Notes under the pieces: generated by a model | Told to the model about the DNA's origin: nothing | The model's database searches: none | What the model saw: only the letters and a program-made list of their open reading frames with translations | Shown here: positions 43,035 to 51,925 of the stretch, in pieces | Position numbering within the stretch: the first letter of the stretch is position 1 | Layout: each line of letters opens with the position of its first letter | Program-made: the position numbers and the translations under genes | NCBI GenBank assembly: GCA_964436125.1 | Contig: CAYTBT010000011.1 | Span: 22,952 to 86,951 of the forward strand | DNA length: 64,000 nt | From: CAYRFF01 sp964436125 | GTDB lineage: Bacteria; Bacteroidota; Bacteroidia; Chitinophagales; Saprospiraceae | Direction of reading: 5' to 3'

Positions 43035-44453
43035 ATGAAGAAAGTCGCATATTTACTCTTATTTTTTCTCTGTGCATTTCAAGGAAAAGCGCAGTATAAC
43101 ATCGAATTAACCGCGCCGGAACTCGGCATAGATACAATGTTTCTCGGGTATTTTTATGGAAAGAATCAATTCATCTTGGATACCGCGCTAGTCCAGGATG
43201 GGAAATATACCTTTGTTGATAGTGCTGAAGTCCACGATGGACTTTATTTCTTTTATTCACAAGAGGCCGGCTTTTTCAAGCAGATTATTCTTGATAAGCA
43301 GCGGACATTTCATGTTAAAATCGGGAAAGATTCCAGTCTTATATTTGAGCATTCTCCGCAGAATACGGCTTTCAATGCCTATATAGCATTCCTGAACAAG
43401 GAACGCGGTGCAATAGCCAATCTCAAGCGTGGTGGAATTGATTCTGCTCAGCTGGTTAAATACCGTGAGGATATTAATAAGGCGGTTGAAGATTATCAGA
43501 ATAACGTTTTAGAAGAGTATAGAGATTCCCTCTTGAGTGTCTTGATAAATCTAAATAGAAGCGTGGATATACCGGAATTTGCGAAAGCTGGTGAAAAGAG
43601 ACAGAAACTACAGTATCAATACTTCATCAAGCATTACTTCGACAATCTGAATTTTAAGGATGACAGGCTGATTTATACACCTGGATTTATTAAAAAGGTC
43701 GATGCCTACCTCGATGACTATATTGTACAAGACCCTGATACATTAATTGTTGCAATTGATAATTTACTGGAAAAAACGGGTTACCACAATGAGAACTTCA
43801 AGTACTTGCTTATCGATGTGCTGAATAAATATGCGGTTTCCAAAATCATAGGAATGGATGAGATTTACGTACATCTTGTGAATAAATATTACTCGCAAGG
43901 ATATGCACCATGGGTTTCCAATAAACAGATTGCCAAAATGGTAAGAGATGCTTCTCAGGTGGAGAATATTCTGATAGGAAAACAAGCACCACCCTTGAGG
44001 ATGAACAATCAAGCCGGGGAGCAGAAAGCATTGTATGAAATTCCGAGTAAGTTCACCGTACTTGTTTTCTGGACACCTGAGTGTGGACATTGTCGCGAGG
44101 CAATTCCCGAGCTTGCGCAAAAATATAAGCAGTACAAGAAGAAAGGTGTTAAGATTTATGCTGTGTGTACGGAGGTCGGCGAGGAAGCAGATACCTGCTG
44201 GTCCTTTATCAATGAACATCCATTGATGCAGGATTTTATCAATGTGACAGACCCTATGATGAAAAGCCGATTTAAGAGCAAATATAAAGTCTGGGCAACG
44301 CCTAAGTTCTTTCTCCTGGATGAGAACAAGAAGATTATTATGAAAAAATTTGCTATCGGGCAGTTTGATGATGTAGTACAGCACTTTATCTCTGAAGCTA
44401 AGGAAGAGTCAACATCAAGGCCTGATAAAGCAAGCTCCGGTTCCGGGCAATAA
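43035..44453 (+). CDS. Thioredoxin-like (TlpA/ResA type) exported protein
   Basis: A 472-residue protein with a signal peptide (MKKVAYLLLFFLCAFQGKAQ). The N-terminal region (~22-130) looks like the DUF4369-type beta domain common before thioredoxins in Bacteroidota (NIELTAPELGIDTMFLGYFYGKN, FKQIILDKQRTFHVK). The middle (~130-310) is helical and resembles DUF5106. The C-terminal ~150 residues are a thioredoxin fold: IGKQAPPLRMNNQAG, VFWTPECGHCREAIPELAQKY with the redox pair CGHC (residues ~350-353) and WATPKFFLLDENKKI with the cis-Pro. Probably a periplasmic thiol-disulfide reductant for envelope or cytochrome maturation. 14 bp before the LptF/G gene. Confidence 0.85.
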   Translation: MKKVAYLLLFFLCAFQGKAQYNIELTAPELGIDTMFLGYFYGKNQFILDTALVQDGKYTFVDSAEVHDGLYFFYSQEAGFFKQIILDKQRTFHVKIGKDSSLIFEHSPQNTAFNAYIAFLNKERGAIANLKRGGIDSAQLVKYREDINKAVEDYQNNVLEEYRDSLLSVLINLNRSVDIPEFAKAGEKRQKLQYQYFIKHYFDNLNFKDDRLIYTPGFIKKVDAYLDDYIVQDPDTLIVAIDNLLEKTGYHNENFKYLLIDVLNKYAVSKIIGMDEIYVHLVNKYYSQGYAPWVSNKQIAKMVRDASQVENILIGKQAPPLRMNNQAGEQKALYEIPSKFTVLVFWTPECGHCREAIPELAQKYKQYKKKGVKIYAVCTEVGEEADTCWSFINEHPLMQDFINVTDPMMKSRFKSKYKVWATPKFFLLDENKKIIMKKFAIGQFDDVVQHFISEAKEESTSRPDKASSGSGQ

Positions 44454-44467
44454 ATGCTGTAGCATAA

Positions 44468-45922
44468 GTGATAAAGATACTCGATAAGTACCTTATTAGA
44501 ACCTTTATTCCGCCGATGATTATGGCGACGGTGATAGCGGTATTTGTACTCGTTATGCAACGTTTATGGCTTTATATCGACGAGATAATGGGGAAAGGCG
44601 TCTCTTTCTGGGAAATATCGCAGATGCTCAGTTATATGTCGGTATCCTTCCTGCCTTTGGGATTGCCTATAGGAATTCTTATTTCATCGGTCATGTTATT
44701 CGGTAATCTCGGTGAAAAATATGAACTCGCAGGAATAAAATCTGCCGGTGTTTCCCTGTTCAGGACAATGTTACCATTAATTGTTGCTTGTGTGGGTCTC
44801 GGCTTATTTTCCTTCTATTGCTCCAATAATCTTATCCCTTACACCAATCTTAAGTTTATGACCCAGCTCTACGATATCAGGAAGCAGAAACCTGCATTGA
44901 ACTTGCAAGAGGGCGTTTATAACTACGACTTTGATGGATATGCAATAAAAATAGGGAGTAAAGGAGCAAATGGACAGAATCTAAAGGATGTATTTATCTA
45001 TGATCACAGTCAGGCTAGGCGGAATGTGGTAAGCGTTATCACAGCTGATAGCGGCAGAATGTACACGACTCCCAATGAGAAATACCTTATTATGGAGCTC
45101 CATAACGGTTTTCAGTATCAAGAAATGGCAGATAACTATGCTCAGAAAACCTATCCGGTGATGAGGACGCAGTTTAAGACTTATACCAAGGTATTCGACC
45201 TTTCTCAATTTGCCTTCAGCAAGACCAATGACGAGGTGTTTAAAAAGCATGAGAATATGTTGAATGTCAGTCAACTCAGCAATATGGTCGACTCCCTTGA
45301 ATCTATGCTGCTGAAAGTGAAAACTGAAAATGTTGCCGGCATGGAAATACGTAGGGATACAAGTGAAGTTCAACAGCAACGAGTGAACCCCATTGCTCAA
45401 AACAAGGAACTGCTACTCGACAGTTTTTCTACATCAAGCGATTTTTTACATCGCTTCAAGGAAAAGTATCGATCGATGATTGTTTCCAAGGCAGTCGGTT
45501 CAATGAACTTTTATGTGACCAATGCACAGAACCTTGAATACACTATTCAACACGGTACAGAAAAAATATCGAAGTATAAATACCAGAAGCACAACAAATA
45601 TGCGCTTGCTGTGGTCTGCGTAATATTTCTTTTTATCGGTGCGCCTATGGGCGCTATTGTCCGTAAAGGAGGATTTGGCTATCCGATGCTTGTTGCGATC
45701 GTCTTTTTCATGATTTTTCTTGTAATTACACTGTTCAGTGAGACGATGGTCGATAAAGCTAAGCTTAATGCACTTCTCGGTGCATGGCTAGGATGCCTTA
45801 TTTTATTTCCGATCGGTGTCTTCCTGACATATAAAGCGAGTAAAGACAGCAAATTCATCAATCTGGATGCAATACAAGCATTTTTTAAACGTATATTTGG
45901 GAAAGCAGAAGAGACAACATGA
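44468..45922 (+). CDS. LptF/LptG family lipopolysaccharide-export permease
   Basis: A 484-residue YjgP/YjgQ-type permease. LptF/G form the inner-membrane channel of the LptB2FG transporter that lifts lipopolysaccharide out of the membrane. Six membrane spans: three near the N-terminus (with IKILDKYLIRTFIPPMIMATVIAVFVLVMQRLW, LPLGLPIGILISSVMLFGNLGEKYELAGIKSAGVSLFRTM) and three near the end (GAPMGAIVRKGGFGYPMLVAIVFFMIF), enclosing a periplasmic beta-jellyroll. The E-x-A-x-x-x-A-G coupling-helix motif is present (YELAGIKSAG). It starts at GTG (44468) 14 bp after the thioredoxin-like gene. The stop overlaps the next gene by 4 bp. A central linker rich in Gln/Asn (~300-340) is typical of Bacteroidota forms. 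Confidence 0.9.
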   Translation: MIKILDKYLIRTFIPPMIMATVIAVFVLVMQRLWLYIDEIMGKGVSFWEISQMLSYMSVSFLPLGLPIGILISSVMLFGNLGEKYELAGIKSAGVSLFRTMLPLIVACVGLGLFSFYCSNNLIPYTNLKFMTQLYDIRKQKPALNLQEGVYNYDFDGYAIKIGSKGANGQNLKDVFIYDHSQARRNVVSVITADSGRMYTTPNEKYLIMELHNGFQYQEMADNYAQKTYPVMRTQFKTYTKVFDLSQFAFSKTNDEVFKKHENMLNVSQLSNMVDSLESMLLKVKTENVAGMEIRRDTSEVQQQRVNPIAQNKELLLDSFSTSSDFLHRFKEKYRSMIVSKAVGSMNFYVTNAQNLEYTIQHGTEKISKYKYQKHNKYALAVVCVIFLFIGAPMGAIVRKGGFGYPMLVAIVFFMIFLVITLFSETMVDKAKLNALLGAWLGCLILFPIGVFLTYKASKDSKFINLDAIQAFFKRIFGKAEETT

Positions 45923-46626
45923 AAGAGTACAGCATAAAAGAATTATATCAACATGTCTTACAGAGGCGATCCGCCTTTGCCTTGATAGGCTTGTTCTGGC
46001 TGCTGTGCTGTATCGTCATGTATCTGACCCACCAGGGGAAAGTGATAGACTTTTTTGTCGGTTATCGCAGTACAGTAAGCAATTATTTTATGATGTATGC
46101 GACGACAATGGGAGAGGGGATTATCTACACGCTAGCAATCCTTATTTTTCTTTTTTACGATCTGAATAAATCCTTATGGCTCACAATCCTCGGTGCTGTA
46201 TTGCTGAGCTGCGTGTTCTTGTTGAAATTTTATTTTGGCCATCCACGACCCAGCATTTATCTGAAGGATTTTTCTCTGGAAAATTACCTCATATCAGGCT
46301 GGGAAGTACTCAGAGGTTATAATAGCTTTCCTTCAGCACATACGGCAGCGGCATTTGGGATATATACTTTCCTGGCGATGCTTGTACGCAATAAATGGAT
46401 AGCATTTTACAGTATGGTCATTGCTATCTTGGTGGCCATATCTCGCGTATATCTTGCACAGCACTTTGTAGAAGATGTACTAGTGGGATCGATAATAGGT
46501 CTTTTTATCGGACTATTTGTTTATTATCTGTATAAACGGTTTTATGCTCGAGATCTCCGATGTTCACTCCCTGAATTTATACGACGCTATCGCGCCGGAG
46601 ACTATTCTTCCTCGAGCAATGATTGA
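45919..46626 (+). CDS. PAP2-family membrane phosphatase
   Basis: A 235-residue protein with five or six membrane spans. The three PAP2 motifs are visible: KFYFGHPRPSIY (K-x6-RP), FPSAHTAA (PSGH-type, here PSAH) and SRVYLAQHFVEDVLVGSIIG (SR-x5-H-x3-D). In this family the enzyme removes phosphate from undecaprenyl pyrophosphate, lipid A or phosphatidate. Coupling to the LptF/G gene by a 4-bp overlap favours a lipid A or carrier-lipid role. Its last 25 bp overlap the 3' end of xseB on the other strand. Confidence 0.88.
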   Translation: MKEYSIKELYQHVLQRRSAFALIGLFWLLCCIVMYLTHQGKVIDFFVGYRSTVSNYFMMYATTMGEGIIYTLAILIFLFYDLNKSLWLTILGAVLLSCVFLLKFYFGHPRPSIYLKDFSLENYLISGWEVLRGYNSFPSAHTAAAFGIYTFLAMLVRNKWIAFYSMVIAILVAISRVYLAQHFVEDVLVGSIIGLFIGLFVYYLYKRFYARDLRCSLPEFIRRYRAGDYSSSSND

Positions 46627-46790
46627 ACCGATTTACTCGTTTCCCGTAAGTTATCTTTGCAGTATTCTAGCAGCTCCTTTGCACGGAGAATTTTTCCCTG
46701 AAGTTTTTCAAGCGGGATTTTATGTGCTTTAAGCTCTGTTAATATGCTTTGTAGCTCTTGGTATGCCTTCTCGTAACTTAATTCTTCCAT
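46602..46790 (-). CDS. xseB: Exodeoxyribonuclease VII small subunit
   Basis: A 62-residue helical protein matching XseB: LSYEKAYQELQSILTELKAHKIPLEKLQGKILRAKELLEYCKDNLRE. It wraps around the large subunit to give active exonuclease VII, which trims single-stranded DNA. The start overlaps the xseA stop by 13 bp, and its end overlaps PAP2. Confidence 0.93.
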   Translation of the reverse strand: MEELSYEKAYQELQSILTELKAHKIPLEKLQGKILRAKELLEYCKDNLRETSKSVQSLLEEE

Positions 46791-48013
46791 ATCTCTGACT
46801 TAAGTAATAGTTCAGATTTATAAAATTGGAGGTGAATGGGTTTTTCTTCAGAATATTGCTCCGCATCGCTTAATATCCTATCATCTTGCTTGACTATCGC
46901 ATAGCCTCTTTTTAACACGGATTCCGGTGAAGCTGCTTCAAGAAAAACCGCAATATTTTCTAGCCCTTGACTTTGCTTCTCGAGATAGCTTGATAATGCA
47001 TTTTTTATTTCGCTTTCGCAAATGCGCAGCTCTGTCCTTGATCTTTCTAGAATGGCTTCGGAGAAATGATAAAGTTCTTGCTCCATGTTGTGAAGCCGCC
47101 TATCTTGTTGATCGAGGAGTCTTTCAGCATATTGGTTGATACGTGCTCCCAGATCGAGGATATCGGTCTCAAATCTTGCATTGTGCTGAACAATAAATTC
47201 AGCTGCTGCAGTAGGAGTTTTAACACCTGTATGTGCGACAATATCGGCTACCGATGTGTCAATCTCATGACCTATCCCCGTAATAACAGGAACACTGCAC
47301 TCCGCGATTTCAAGCGCGAGATCATAATCATCAAACCACGCCAGATCAACTCTACTGCCACCTCCGCGGACAAGACAAATAAGGTCCCAGCTTCCTTGTT
47401 CTTGAACTTTGTGCAATTGCTTTATCACCTCGGGCTTCAAATGAATTCCTTGCATGCTAGCCTGAAACAATTCTGTATGAAAATGGTATCCATATAAATT
47501 TTGCGTAAGCTGATTCATAAAGTCCTTGTAGCCCGCAGCAGAAGCAGAGCTTATTACTGCGATACGTTGAAAGACAAGAGGGAGTGGGATAGTGCTATTT
47601 TTCTTCAATAAGCCAGCTTTTTTAATCTTCGCCAGGGTTTCACGGCGTTTCATCTCCATTTTTCCCATCGTATAATCCGGATCGAGATCATGGATAATAA
47701 GTTTATACCCATAAAGCGGATGGAAGCTGATATCCACCAGGACTTTTACATTAATTCCTACCTGAATGAGCTCATTGAACCGACCACGGAGTTTCTGCCG
47801 TATGACATAAGAAATATTACGCCATATTACTGCCGAGGACTTGGCGAGGACGTTATTTCCCTCTTTTTCTACAAGCTCGAGATAAAAATGTCCACTTTTT
47901 TCGTAAACTCTAGATATTTCTGCTTCCAACCAGATTTTCTGCGGGAAGGCATTCTTTAAGACACTACTCACAAGGTTATTAAGTGCCGATAAGCTATACA
48001 ACTGATTATCCAT
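46778..48013 (-). CDS. xseA: Exodeoxyribonuclease VII large subunit
   Basis: A 411-residue nuclease subunit. N-terminal OB-fold (~20-105: IWLEAEISRVYEKSGHFYLELVEKEG), then the catalytic core: IAVISSASAAGYKDFMNQL, LICLVRGGGSRVDLAWFDDYDLALEIAECSVPVITGIGHEIDTSVADIVAHTGVKTPTAAAEFI. The C-terminal coiled coil (~265-360) and VLKRGYAIVKQDDRILSD complete the family pattern. It should degrade single-stranded DNA and act in mismatch repair together with XseB. Confidence 0.96.
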   Translation of the reverse strand: MDNQLYSLSALNNLVSSVLKNAFPQKIWLEAEISRVYEKSGHFYLELVEKEGNNVLAKSSAVIWRNISYVIRQKLRGRFNELIQVGINVKVLVDISFHPLYGYKLIIHDLDPDYTMGKMEMKRRETLAKIKKAGLLKKNSTIPLPLVFQRIAVISSASAAGYKDFMNQLTQNLYGYHFHTELFQASMQGIHLKPEVIKQLHKVQEQGSWDLICLVRGGGSRVDLAWFDDYDLALEIAECSVPVITGIGHEIDTSVADIVAHTGVKTPTAAAEFIVQHNARFETDILDLGARINQYAERLLDQQDRRLHNMEQELYHFSEAILERSRTELRICESEIKNALSSYLEKQSQGLENIAVFLEAASPESVLKRGYAIVKQDDRILSDAEQYSEEKPIHLQFYKSELLLKSEIWKN

Positions 48014-48061
48014 AAGGCAAGTGTCTTACAGGGTTGAGAAATATCCGTGTTGAAAAGGAAT

Positions 48062-49261
48062 TTATTTTAACGCATCGCGGACAAGGTCAGCAGCATCTTG
48101 CAGTAGAATAGCCGACTGCACCTTGAGACCGGAATTGTCGATGATATCCTTAGCTATGTCAGCATTGGTTCCTTGTAGGCGGACAATAATCGGTACATCG
48201 ATATTCCCCATATTTTTATATGCCTGGACAATGCCATTGGCTACGCGGTCACAGCGTACAATACCACCGAAGATATTGACGAGAATTGCCTCTACATTGG
48301 GATCTTTTAAGATGATTCTGAAGGCTTGTTCAACGCGTTCAGCATCTGCCGTACCACCTACATCGAGAAAATTGGCCGGTGAACCGCCGCTTAATTTAAT
48401 AATATCCATTGTTGCCATAGCAAGTCCCGCACCATTAACCATACAGCCGACATTTCCGTCGAGTTTAACATAATTTAATCCATAGGACTTTGCTTCTACC
48501 TCTGCCGGGTCTTCTTCAAGTTTATCACGCATTTCGGCAAGATCCGGATGCCTGAAAAGGGCATTGTCATCAATGCTTACCTTACAATCTACAGCGATAA
48601 TCTTGTCGCCATTCTGCAAGCATGGATTTATCTCAAATAAAGAAGCATCCGATTGCACAAATGCCGTGTAGAGATTGGAGATAAACTTCACCATCCCTTT
48701 GAATGCCTTTCCTGTCAAGCCTAGGTTAAAGGCAATTTTCCTTGCCTGGAATCCTTGCAAGCCTTGCTCTGGATGAATATGTTCATGGAAAACCTTGTCC
48801 GGTGTTTCCTCAGCAACTTTTTCAATATCCATACCACCTTCAGATGAATAAATTATTACGTTGCGCTTGGCTTCGCGATCCATGAGAATGGATATATACA
48901 TTTCATTACATGCATCAAAGTCCGGCGCATAAGAATCTTCTGCGACAAAGATCTTGCGCACCAGTTTTCCCGGACCTTCAAGACCACCGGGTGTCTGTGG
49001 TGTTTTTAACATCATTCCGAGGATGTCGTCAGCATATTCCTTGACTTCATCCCGGTTTTTGGCAACTTTTACTCCACCGCCTTTACCGCGTCCACCAGCG
49101 TAAATCTGCGCTTTAACAACAGCGTATTTTGTTCCTGTTTCATCTTGTAACTTGTCAAAATTGGCAAGTGCTTCTTCAATACTTTCTGCTACATAGCCAT
49201 TCTGTACTTGAACGCCATACTTTTCCAATAAAGATTTTCCTTGATATTCATGTAAATTCAT
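48062..49261 (-). CDS. sucC: Succinyl-CoA synthetase (ADP-forming), beta subunit
   Basis: A 399-residue citric-acid-cycle enzyme subunit. The start is placed at 49261 (MNLHEYQGKSLLEKYGVQVQNG), the usual N-terminus; ten codons upstream are unsupported. An AGGAG lies 6 bases before this ATG, one of few Shine-Dalgarno-like sites in the window. ATP-grasp blocks: AVVKAQIYAGGRGKGGGVKVAKN, FEINPCLQN, NGAGLAMATMDIIKLSGGSPANFLDVGG and VNIFGGIVRCDRVANGIV. sucD is not adjacent. The lone gene lies 48 bp from xseA on the same strand. Confidence 0.97.
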   Translation of the reverse strand: MNLHEYQGKSLLEKYGVQVQNGYVAESIEEALANFDKLQDETGTKYAVVKAQIYAGGRGKGGGVKVAKNRDEVKEYADDILGMMLKTPQTPGGLEGPGKLVRKIFVAEDSYAPDFDACNEMYISILMDREAKRNVIIYSSEGGMDIEKVAEETPDKVFHEHIHPEQGLQGFQARKIAFNLGLTGKAFKGMVKFISNLYTAFVQSDASLFEINPCLQNGDKIIAVDCKVSIDDNALFRHPDLAEMRDKLEEDPAEVEAKSYGLNYVKLDGNVGCMVNGAGLAMATMDIIKLSGGSPANFLDVGGTADAERVEQAFRIILKDPNVEAILVNIFGGIVRCDRVANGIVQAYKNMGNIDVPIIVRLQGTNADIAKDIIDNSGLKVQSAILLQDAADLVRDALK

Positions 49262-49288
49262 ATTCAACTCCTTTTTATTTGATAGGGC

Positions 49289-49296
49289 CAAATATA
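49289..49296 (-). promoter_or_regulatory. Probable -7 box for sucC (TATATTTG)
   Basis: On the minus strand TATATTTG matches TAnnTTTG perfectly and lies 27 bases before the sucC ATG. Another ATTTG occurs a few bases upstream. The -33 element is not clear. Confidence 0.45.
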
Positions 49297-49499
49297 CAAA
49301 TATTGTGATATTGTGCGGTGATTATGAGCGCATTTCCTGCAAATGACCTAAAAAATGAGCTATTTGCCAGTACTTCATAGAATAACTATGATATTTTATA
49401 TTACTTGTAGGACTATGAATACATAGTCAGGCAACAATACAGGAAGAAAGTGTTTTTTAATAGGTATATATTTATGGGGGAAATAGACAGAATATTATT

Positions 49500-49576
49500 A
49501 AAATACCGGAGATGTCTATTGAGATAAAAGAGCAGTGAATATCGTTTATGCAACTTTATCGCGAAAAAATACCGGA
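49500..49576 (+). promoter_or_regulatory. Pair of direct repeats (AAAATACCGGA) before the LytS-like kinase
   Basis: AAAATACCGGA occurs at 49500-49510 and 49566-49576, 66 bp apart, both within 100 bp of the kinase ATG at 49597. They might be operator half-sites for an autoregulated system; the spacing differs from the short-spaced direct repeats known for LytTR regulators. The rest of the 335-bp gap (49262-49596) holds the sucC promoter and no gene. Confidence 0.35.
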
Positions 49577-49596
49577 TATTTTACCCAGTAGAAGTT

Positions 49597-50661
49597 ATGG
49601 CAATTACTTATCAGAATGAAAAGATAGCACTGAATCGGCTACACTGGATAGCCGATGAAAAGTATAGATGGTGGTTTCATCTCGCCTTCTGGTTTTTTAT
49701 ATATATCGATGAAATATTTGCCTTGTTGGGTTTGACTGATTCCCCTAAGTTAAATGGCAATAAGCTTTTGCTCCTCTTTATCATTGATGTGATAACGGTA
49801 TATTTTAATCTGTACGTTCTTATTCCGGCTTTTTTTCTGCAGAACAAGCTATTTCAATACGTTACTTTCACCATTATTACAATTTTATTGAATGTGGAAG
49901 GGAGTTTTCTAGTAAAAGTCTATTCCTCTTCTGCACAATATCTCGAGCTCCCCACACAATCAACGGTCTCAATGTTGCTGACAGACCTTATTTATACAAT
50001 GTTTATGCTCGCTACCGCAATCGGAGCAAATTCACTCCGGAGATTCATCATCAGCCAGGAGAAGATTAAAGACATGGAAAATACCAATCTCAGAACGGAA
50101 CTCAAGTTCTTGAAAGACCAGATCAACCCCCATTTCCTCTTTAATTCCTTGAATAATATATACGTCCAGACCAGAAAGCGCCCCAAGGAAGCCTCCGAGT
50201 CTATTTTATTGCTTTCAGATATCTTGCGATACCAGCTTTACGATTGTGCACAAGAAGAAGTGCGCCTGGAAAAAGAAATAAATTATCTGAAAAATTATCT
50301 CGAGCTTGATAGAATAAGAAAGTCTGAAACAGAGTTAAACTTCTCTGTGAAAGGACAGGTACAGAATCAGATGGTCGCTCCGTATCTTTTTAATACCTTT
50401 GTAGAAAATGCGGTGAAACACGGACTTTCCAATAAAAAGAACTCTTACATCGATATCTTGTTTGATGTTAAAGATAAAGAAGTAGAGTTTAAAATACGGA
50501 ATTCCGTCGCCAAGAAGAAAAAAGGACAGAAACAACCGGGTGGAATAGGTTTAAAAAACGTTAAAAGACGACTTGAACTGATGTACCCAAAGAAACATAA
50601 GCTTGATATTATTAATCAAGCAGATTTTTATCAGGTTTACCTTAAATTAAATTTAAACTAA
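49597..50661 (+). CDS. Sensor histidine kinase, LytS/YehU type
   Basis: A 354-residue membrane kinase. Four membrane spans (~27-48, ~55-80, ~87-108, ~127-147) with no extracellular sensor domain, a short coiled linker, then the His_kinase domain: LKDQINPHFLFNSLNNIYVQTRK (phospho-acceptor His ~179) and a GHKL ATPase region with NTFVENAVKHGLSN (N box) and KQPGGIGLKNVKRRLELMYP (G box). Such kinases pair with LytTR regulators; the partner follows one base after the stop. The signal is not deducible. Confidence 0.93.
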   Translation: MAITYQNEKIALNRLHWIADEKYRWWFHLAFWFFIYIDEIFALLGLTDSPKLNGNKLLLLFIIDVITVYFNLYVLIPAFFLQNKLFQYVTFTIITILLNVEGSFLVKVYSSSAQYLELPTQSTVSMLLTDLIYTMFMLATAIGANSLRRFIISQEKIKDMENTNLRTELKFLKDQINPHFLFNSLNNIYVQTRKRPKEASESILLLSDILRYQLYDCAQEEVRLEKEINYLKNYLELDRIRKSETELNFSVKGQVQNQMVAPYLFNTFVENAVKHGLSNKKNSYIDILFDVKDKEVEFKIRNSVAKKKKGQKQPGGIGLKNVKRRLELMYPKKHKLDIINQADFYQVYLKLNLN

Positions 50662-50662
50662 T

Positions 50663-51379
50663 ATGAAGTGTATTATTGTTGATGATGAACCTCTAGCAAG
50701 GGAAGGAATGGAAATGAATATTGAAGAAGTGAGTTTTCTCGAGCTCGTAGGTCAGTTCTCAAGTCCGATTGAAGCCAATAACTATTTGGTGGATAATGAG
50801 GTGGATCTTATGTTTCTCGATGTTGAAATGCCGGAAATGACCGGGATTGAATTCTTGCGTTCAATCGAGAATCAACCACTCACAATACTCACTACCGCAT
50901 ATTCAGAATATTCCCTGGAAGGATATGAACTGGGCGTTATTGATTATCTCGTGAAGCCGGTCAAAATGGATAGATTTATGAAAGCCGCCAATAAAGCCAA
51001 GTACTACTACGACTTGAAAGAGAAAAGTGAAAACACGGCTATGGCAATAGGCGATGATTACATATTTCTGAAGTCCGATAGAAAATATGTCAGAGTCTAT
51101 CTCAATGATATCCTGTATATCAAGGGGATGAAGGATTATGTCATGGTTTATACCAAGGAAGGGCGCATCATGACGGCAATGAATGTCAAGACGATTAAAA
51201 AGCAGCTGAATAATGAAATTTTTGTCAGAGTCGCTAAGTCTTATGTCATTAATATCAACTATATCGATGAGGCATCACAGAGCTCCGTTATTATACAAGG
51301 TGAAGAAATTCCCATAGGGAAAACCTATAAAGATAATTTCATAGACAACTATATAAAAAATAGACTTGTTGAACGCTAG
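50663..51379 (+). CDS. LytTR-family response regulator
   Basis: A 238-residue regulator: receiver domain with VDDEP, phospho-acceptor Asp53 in MFLDVEMPEMTGIEF, TTAYSEYSLEGYELGVIDYLVKPV; and a C-terminal LytTR DNA-binding domain (~140-238) with IFLKSDRKYVRVYLNDILYIKGMKDYVMVYT and FVRVAKSYVININYID, ending IPIGKTYKDNF. It probably binds direct repeats in target promoters. It is cotranscribed with the kinase gene. Confidence 0.94.
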   Translation: MKCIIVDDEPLAREGMEMNIEEVSFLELVGQFSSPIEANNYLVDNEVDLMFLDVEMPEMTGIEFLRSIENQPLTILTTAYSEYSLEGYELGVIDYLVKPVKMDRFMKAANKAKYYYDLKEKSENTAMAIGDDYIFLKSDRKYVRVYLNDILYIKGMKDYVMVYTKEGRIMTAMNVKTIKKQLNNEIFVRVAKSYVININYIDEASQSSVIIQGEEIPIGKTYKDNFIDNYIKNRLVER

Positions 51380-51478
51380 CGTGATCTACTGCGTGTGAGA
51401 AGTTGTCGATATCGCCGTGTTTATTGTTAAACAAGATTAATTTTGGCTACTATTTTATTAAAACTTAATTATAGCATA

Positions 51479-51925
51479 ATGAGAAAACTAGTATTATTTG
51501 TTTTAATGGGGACTTTTATCGCTGCTTGCGGCGCACCCAAGAAACTATCTAAGCAAGATTTGGAACGATTGAATTATGAGGAAGTGAAGGAAATTGCCAT
51601 TGATGACCAGGTATTGCCTGATCAATACCCGATGTATCCCGATGGAACTAAGGGTTATTTTCAAGAGGTGTTTCACGCCGTAGTGTATCCGCCTTCTCTT
51701 CTCGATCGCGGCATTACCGGTATCGTAAAAGTTGAATTTACCGTTGATGAAAAAGGAAAGGTAAAGGATGTGCACGTCGTCCAGAGTTTACACCCTAAGT
51801 GTGATGCAGAGGCAATCCGCGTAATTAAATCCGCCGATAAATGGTATCCAGCTATATTCGAGGGAGAATATGTGCCTGTGACAATGGTTATGCCATTTAG
51901 ATTTGACCCTGCAGCAGATAATTAA
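51479..51925 (+). CDS. TonB C-terminal-domain lipoprotein
   Basis: A 148-residue protein. Starting at the ATG on 51479 gives MRKLVLFVLMGTFIAAC, a lipoprotein signal with the lipobox Cys at residue 17; the ORF extends 12 codons further without support. The mature part ends with a TonB C-terminal-like fold: VVYPPSLLDRGITGIVKVEFTVDEKGKVKDVHVVQSLHPKCDAEAIRVIKSADKWYPA. It lacks the usual N-terminal membrane anchor and proline-rich stalk of a true TonB, so an energy-coupling role is doubtful. Its stop codon overlaps the edge of element B. Confidence 0.82.
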   Translation: MRKLVLFVLMGTFIAACGAPKKLSKQDLERLNYEEVKEIAIDDQVLPDQYPMYPDGTKGYFQEVFHAVVYPPSLLDRGITGIVKVEFTVDEKGKVKDVHVVQSLHPKCDAEAIRVIKSADKWYPAIFEGEYVPVTMVMPFRFDPAADN

